NCBI GenBank assembly: GCA_905236145.1
Contig: CAJOOE010000023.1
Span: 1-8,900 of the forward strand
Length of the DNA stretch: 8,900 nucleotides
Direction: 5' to 3'
Source: an uncultured Selenomonadaceae bacterium
GTDB lineage: Bacteria; Bacillota; Negativicutes; Selenomonadales; Selenomonadaceae
Shown here: positions 5,835 to 8,900 of the stretch, piece by piece
Layout of the letters: each line of letters opens with the position of its first letter
Numbering within the stretch: position 1 is the first letter of the stretch
Notes under the pieces: generated by a model
What the model was told of the DNA's origin: nothing
The model's database searches: none
What the model saw: the letters and a program-made list of their open reading frames with translations, nothing else
Made by a program: the position numbers and the translations under genes

Positions 5835-7256
5835 TTGAAGAAAACCGGCAGAAATCCGTTGATGCGAACGATGCTGATTTTTTGTGTAATGTTCGCGTTA
5901 ATCTTTTCCATCTGTGTGAGTCTGCTGAACTTTTTCATTTACGAGCGGGATATGCTCAACCGTTATCACGCTTACACCGCCGATATTTTGAATTACGTCG
6001 CGAGAGTTGCGGACGGTGAAGATTTGGCGGAATGTATGAAAACCGGGAAGAAATCGGAAAAATATGAAGAATTGCAGAAATTGACGAACGATTTGAAAGA
6101 AACTCACAAGCTGGAATTTTTATACATAATCCGCCCGATTTCCGAAAATCCGCCGGATAATATGATGGACGTTTTGGCGGCTTATACAAAAGCCGGCAAA
6201 GAGGCGGGGACGGACGGATTGACGGACTTGGGAAATTATACCGGCGACGCTTACCCTCCGGACGTCGCAAGACAATATTTGGCGAGAATGGACTATAATC
6301 CGGAAGTTACCTTTTTTCAAAACGATACCACTTTCGGAAATATTTACACCGCGATCCGTCCCATTTTCAACAATAACGGGCAACCCGTCGCCGTACTCTG
6401 TGCCGACGTTTTGATTGATGAAATTGATGCGGCAAGGATAAATTTTATAAAAATGGCATTTCTTTACGCTCTGGCGGCGGGAATAGTTTTGGTTGCGGGA
6501 ATGTCTTACAAGCTGAAAAGTCGCGTTGTCGATCCGATAAAACGAATGAAAAATTCGGCAATTTCTTTTGCCTCACGTTGTCACGGAAAAAGAAATTTGG
6601 ACGAGCTTTATTTTGAAGATCCGAAAATCGAAACAAACGACGAACTTGAAGATTTGTCCGGTGCTCTTTCCTCAATGTGCAACGATATGAAATCCTATAC
6701 CGCCGAATTGATTTTGGCTGACAGAGAAAGATCCGTTCTCAAGGAAAAAGTCGTAAAAATGGACACGCTTGCCTACAAAGACGCTCTGACCGGAGCGGGC
6801 AACAAGGCGGCTTACGAAAAATGTATGGGTCACAGGGATTGGGATATTTTTGCAAAGAAAGCCGATTTTTCCATAGTGATGACGGATTTGAACTATTTGA
6901 AAAGAATTAACGACACTTTCGGACACGATCGCGGCGACGCTTACATTTTGAAATTTTTTGAAATTCTCCGGGAAATTTTCCACGATTCAAAAATTTTTCG
7001 GATCGGCGGCGATGAATTTGTAATTGTCCTGGACGGCGAAAAATCTTCCGTCGGCGATGACGTGGTCAAAATTTTCAAAGACAGGACTGCGGAACTTTTG
7101 AAAGATTCGACTCTTGAACCTTGGGAAAGAGTTTCCGCCGCAATCGGAATTGCGAAATACGATCCGAAAAAACATAAATTTGCAAACGATGTTTTCAAAG
7201 AGGCCGACGCGAATATGTACGATGACAAAAGGGCAAACGGCGGCGGCAGGGAGTAA
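5835..7256 (+). CDS. Membrane-bound diguanylate cyclase (sensor region, GGDEF)
   Basis: 473 residues. Transmembrane segments at about 12-36 and 205-225 enclose a roughly 170-residue extracytoplasmic sensor. Its end (TAIRPIFNNNGQPVAVLCADV, 172-192) resembles Cache-type domains, so a small-molecule ligand is possible but unknown. A HAMP-like linker (226-290) and short coiled coil lead to a GGDEF domain (about 311-470) that makes c-di-GMP from two GTP. It has the intact GGDEF signature (391-395), the metal/guanine-binding TDLNYLKRINDTFGHDRGD (350-368), and AAIGIA further on. The product-inhibition I-site is absent: the Arg and Asp positions before GGDEF are Phe382 and Ser385. The start is TTG at 5835 behind AAAGGGA about 11 nt away; ATG at codon 10 is an alternative without a clear ribosome site. 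It lies 63 bp after the L,D-transpeptidase gene and 35 bp before the serine hydrolase. Confidence 0.93.
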   Translation: MKKTGRNPLMRTMLIFCVMFALIFSICVSLLNFFIYERDMLNRYHAYTADILNYVARVADGEDLAECMKTGKKSEKYEELQKLTNDLKETHKLEFLYIIRPISENPPDNMMDVLAAYTKAGKEAGTDGLTDLGNYTGDAYPPDVARQYLARMDYNPEVTFFQNDTTFGNIYTAIRPIFNNNGQPVAVLCADVLIDEIDAARINFIKMAFLYALAAGIVLVAGMSYKLKSRVVDPIKRMKNSAISFASRCHGKRNLDELYFEDPKIETNDELEDLSGALSSMCNDMKSYTAELILADRERSVLKEKVVKMDTLAYKDALTGAGNKAAYEKCMGHRDWDIFAKKADFSIVMTDLNYLKRINDTFGHDRGDAYILKFFEILREIFHDSKIFRIGGDEFVIVLDGEKSSVGDDVVKIFKDRTAELLKDSTLEPWERVSAAIGIAKYDPKKHKFANDVFKEADANMYDDKRANGGGRE

Positions 7257-7276
7257 ATTTAAAATTTTTATCAAGC

Positions 7277-7281
7277 GGGAG
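7277..7281 (+). promoter_or_regulatory. Ribosome binding site GGGAG favouring TTG 7292 over GTG 7283
   Basis: GGGAG ends one nt before GTG 7283, too close to serve it, but 10 nt before TTG 7292 in the same frame. Starting at TTG removes only three residues (MVA) and leaves an ordinary signal peptide beginning MTNFKKKF. Confidence 0.5.
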
Positions 7282-7291
7282 AGTGGTTGCT

Positions 7292-8668
7292 TTGACAAAT
7301 TTTAAGAAAAAATTTGTTGCGGCGTTGAGTGCGGGGATTTTTTCTTTCGGATTAAATTTTTCCGCTCCGACACAAAATTATTTTTCTGCGACAAGCGTCG
7401 CGAGTGCAAAGACTTTGAATGAGGACACGAAAAAAATTCTGGACGAAAAATATTCCGGAATGATCGGGGAAAAGGGTTCGGAGGTCCCGGGATTGGGCAT
7501 TATCGCTTTTAAAGACGGCAAGGAAGTTTATTCAAATTTTTCCGGTCGCCGTCACATAAATCCCGACAGACCGATGACACGAAATACAAAATTGAGAATC
7601 GCCTCACTGTCAAAAATGTTTACGGTCTTTTCTGTCCTTCAACTTGTCGATGAAGGAAAAATAAATCTTGATGAGGACGTAAGCAAATACTTGGGATTTA
7701 ATCTCCGCAATCCGAATTTTCCCGACACGCCGATAACCGCGAGAATGTTGGCAAGTCACACCTCAACCATACGCGACGGAAAAATTTATTGGCTGAAGCC
7801 GCAGTACGGAATTGAAGAATTTTTCAAGCCCGGCGGCAAAGTTTACGAAAACGGAAATCATTTTGCAAAACAGGACAAAGATTATTTTGAATATTGCAAT
7901 TTGAATTACGGGATACTCGGAACGATTATAGAAAAAGTTACCGGCGAAAGATTTGACATTTACCAAAAAAATCACATTTTCAAAGACCTCGACATAAAAG
8001 CCGATTACGTCGTCGGAAATTTGAGCCGGAAGGATTTCAAAAATTTGGGTACGATTTACCGGAAGAAAAAAGGCGAAGTTTGGGACGAAAATTTTGAATG
8101 GACGGCACAGTCCGACGACTTCAAAACTCAACCGCCGAAAGACGGCGGCATTATTTTCAATACCGTTCCGAAAAATTACAAGCCGGGAACGAACGCGACA
8201 ATTTTTTCTCCGCAGGGCGGTTTGAGAATTTCATTTGAAGAACTTTCCCACTGTCTGCAAATGCTCATGGACGGCGGCAAGTACAAAGGTAAACAAATTA
8301 TCAGTCCGGAATCTTTCAAAGAAATGACAACGCCCCAATGGACTTACGACGAAAATTTGAAAAACGGCGATCCTTACGGCGTAATGTATAAATACGGCAT
8401 GGGAATTTATATGATTGACGGTGACGGCAAGGCAAGACTTTGCGGAGATGAAGAAATTGATTTTGTCGGTCACAGCGGCGAGGCTTACGGCTTGATTTCC
8501 GGCTTGTATTTCGTTCCCGGCACGAAAGACGGCTTGCTTTTCGCGGTCAACGGCTTGGCTGTCGAGCCGGACGAAAATCCGAAAAGTATGGGGAAATTCG
8601 GCGGCGGTTACATTTGGGAAGAAGAAATGACGGATCCTGTCGGCAAATATATCTTTGCCGAAAAATAA
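7292..8668 (+). CDS. Exported serine hydrolase, class C beta-lactamase / D,D-peptidase family
   Basis: 458 residues from TTG 7292 (461 from GTG 7283). The signal peptide has FKKK, a hydrophobic core and likely cleavage after ASA (residue 39). The PF00144-type fold shows all three active-site motifs: SLSK (Ser105-Lys108, in RIASLSKMF), YCN (201-203, in the Y-x-N position before LNYGILG) and HSG (394-396, replacing KTG). LASHTS (154-159) matches the family's usual LLSHTSG. Members include D-Ala-D-Ala carboxypeptidases, D-aminopeptidases, esterases and true AmpC enzymes. HSG instead of KTG makes a beta-lactamase less likely and a D-Ala peptidase or esterase more so. About 190 residues separate YCN from HSG, including a Lys/Trp-rich section (245-290) that I do not recognise. 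It precedes the VanX-like gene by 22 bp, which supports a peptidoglycan-peptide role. The substrate is unproven. Confidence 0.87.
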   Translation: MTNFKKKFVAALSAGIFSFGLNFSAPTQNYFSATSVASAKTLNEDTKKILDEKYSGMIGEKGSEVPGLGIIAFKDGKEVYSNFSGRRHINPDRPMTRNTKLRIASLSKMFTVFSVLQLVDEGKINLDEDVSKYLGFNLRNPNFPDTPITARMLASHTSTIRDGKIYWLKPQYGIEEFFKPGGKVYENGNHFAKQDKDYFEYCNLNYGILGTIIEKVTGERFDIYQKNHIFKDLDIKADYVVGNLSRKDFKNLGTIYRKKKGEVWDENFEWTAQSDDFKTQPPKDGGIIFNTVPKNYKPGTNATIFSPQGGLRISFEELSHCLQMLMDGGKYKGKQIISPESFKEMTTPQWTYDENLKNGDPYGVMYKYGMGIYMIDGDGKARLCGDEEIDFVGHSGEAYGLISGLYFVPGTKDGLLFAVNGLAVEPDENPKSMGKFGGGYIWEEEMTDPVGKYIFAEK

Positions 8669-8690
8669 ATTTTGAAAAGGAGCATTTCAC

Positions 8691-8900
8691 ATGAAAATTT
8701 TAAAAGTTGTTTCGGGAATTTGCCTTTTGCTTTGCCTGACGATTTTGCCGGTCAATGCTCAAAAATCTCAATCTCCGGAAGATCCCGCCGGCTTTGTTTT
8801 GTTGGCTGACGCGGTTCCGGACGTTATCCAGGAAATTCGATATTACACGACTTATAATTTTGTCGGCGACAGAATCGACGGATACGAGGAGCCGGAGGCG
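8691..8900 (+). CDS. Exported VanX-like D-alanyl-D-alanine dipeptidase (M15D), 5' part only
   Basis: 70 codons are in the window and the gene runs off the right edge. It starts at ATG 8691, 8 nt after AAAAGGAG. A signal peptide (hydrophobic 9-21, likely cleavage after VNA, residue 23) is followed by a Gln/Ser/Pro linker. The mature start VPDVIQEIRYYTTYNFVGDR, then DGYEE, matches the N-terminal signature of VanX/DdpX/PcgL dipeptidases (hydrophobic-RY-x-T-x-x-NF-x-G, then GY). These zinc enzymes cleave free D-Ala-D-Ala. The zinc and catalytic motifs (SxHxxGxAxD and ExPWH in the family) lie beyond the window, so activity cannot be judged. The signal peptide points to a periplasmic role like that of Salmonella PcgL, not to cytoplasmic VanX-type glycopeptide resistance. 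No lipobox is seen. Confidence 0.82.
   Translation, partial: MKILKVVSGICLLLCLTILPVNAQKSQSPEDPAGFVLLADAVPDVIQEIRYYTTYNFVGDRIDGYEEPEA

Noticed and set aside
4920..8900. Vancomycin-resistance (van) operon
   Set aside because: Only a VanX-like gene is present. No VanH, VanA/B ligase or VanR/VanS is seen, and the VanX-like protein carries a signal peptide.
1..8900. Recurring TTTTCCGG / CCGGAAAA words as a possible DNA-uptake or repeat element
   Set aside because: They occur mainly within codons in keeping with the base composition, with no fixed extended motif or spacing.

Overview
The window looks like chromosomal DNA of a low-to-moderate-GC, Firmicutes-type bacterium. Purine-rich Shine-Dalgarno sites precede nearly every gene and most starts are TTG. 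The Rel and CarA sequences resemble those of Negativicutes (diderm Firmicutes such as Selenomonas relatives). Exported L,D-transpeptidase, serine D,D-peptidase-like and VanX-like proteins fit an organism with a periplasm. The taxonomic placement is inferred from family resemblance, not computed.

Layout: two transcription units diverge from a 199-bp intergenic region (4721-4919). The leftward unit (minus strand, 4720 to 1, running off the left edge) reads rel, carA, a NeuD/PglD-like sugar O/N-acyltransferase, a small acyl carrier protein, and a ketoacyl-ACP synthase III-like enzyme whose 3' end is outside the window. Gaps are 24, 9, 30 and 8 bp, so it is probably one operon. It joins two housekeeping genes (stringent-response Rel and the glutaminase subunit of carbamoyl-phosphate synthase) to a three-gene cassette that looks built to make an acyl chain on a dedicated carrier and move it to a sugar or similar acceptor. 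carB is not next to carA.

The rightward unit (plus strand, 4920 to 8900, running off the right edge) reads an exported YkuD-family L,D-transpeptidase, a two-transmembrane-segment GGDEF diguanylate cyclase with an extracytoplasmic sensor region, an exported class-C beta-lactamase-fold serine hydrolase, and the first 70 codons of an exported VanX-like D-Ala-D-Ala dipeptidase. Gaps are 63, 35 and 22 bp and no convincing internal terminator is seen. A good promoter candidate (TTGAAG-N17-TAGAAT) stands before the first gene. This reads as a peptidoglycan peptide-editing operon carrying a c-di-GMP signalling gene.

Most notable points: (i) the acyltransferase seems to start at ATT, directly after and in frame with the carA TGA stop, so an ATG/GTG/TTG-only caller would truncate it by 35 residues; (ii) a ketoacyl-ACP synthase III gene lies at the left edge (1-470, minus); (iii) the acyl cassette is attached to rel-carA; (iv) L,D-transpeptidase, D,D-peptidase-like and D-Ala-D-Ala dipeptidase genes are grouped with a diguanylate cyclase that has no I-site; (v) seven of nine genes start at a codon other than ATG, including all five leftward genes. 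No RNA genes, mobile elements or CRISPR arrays were seen.
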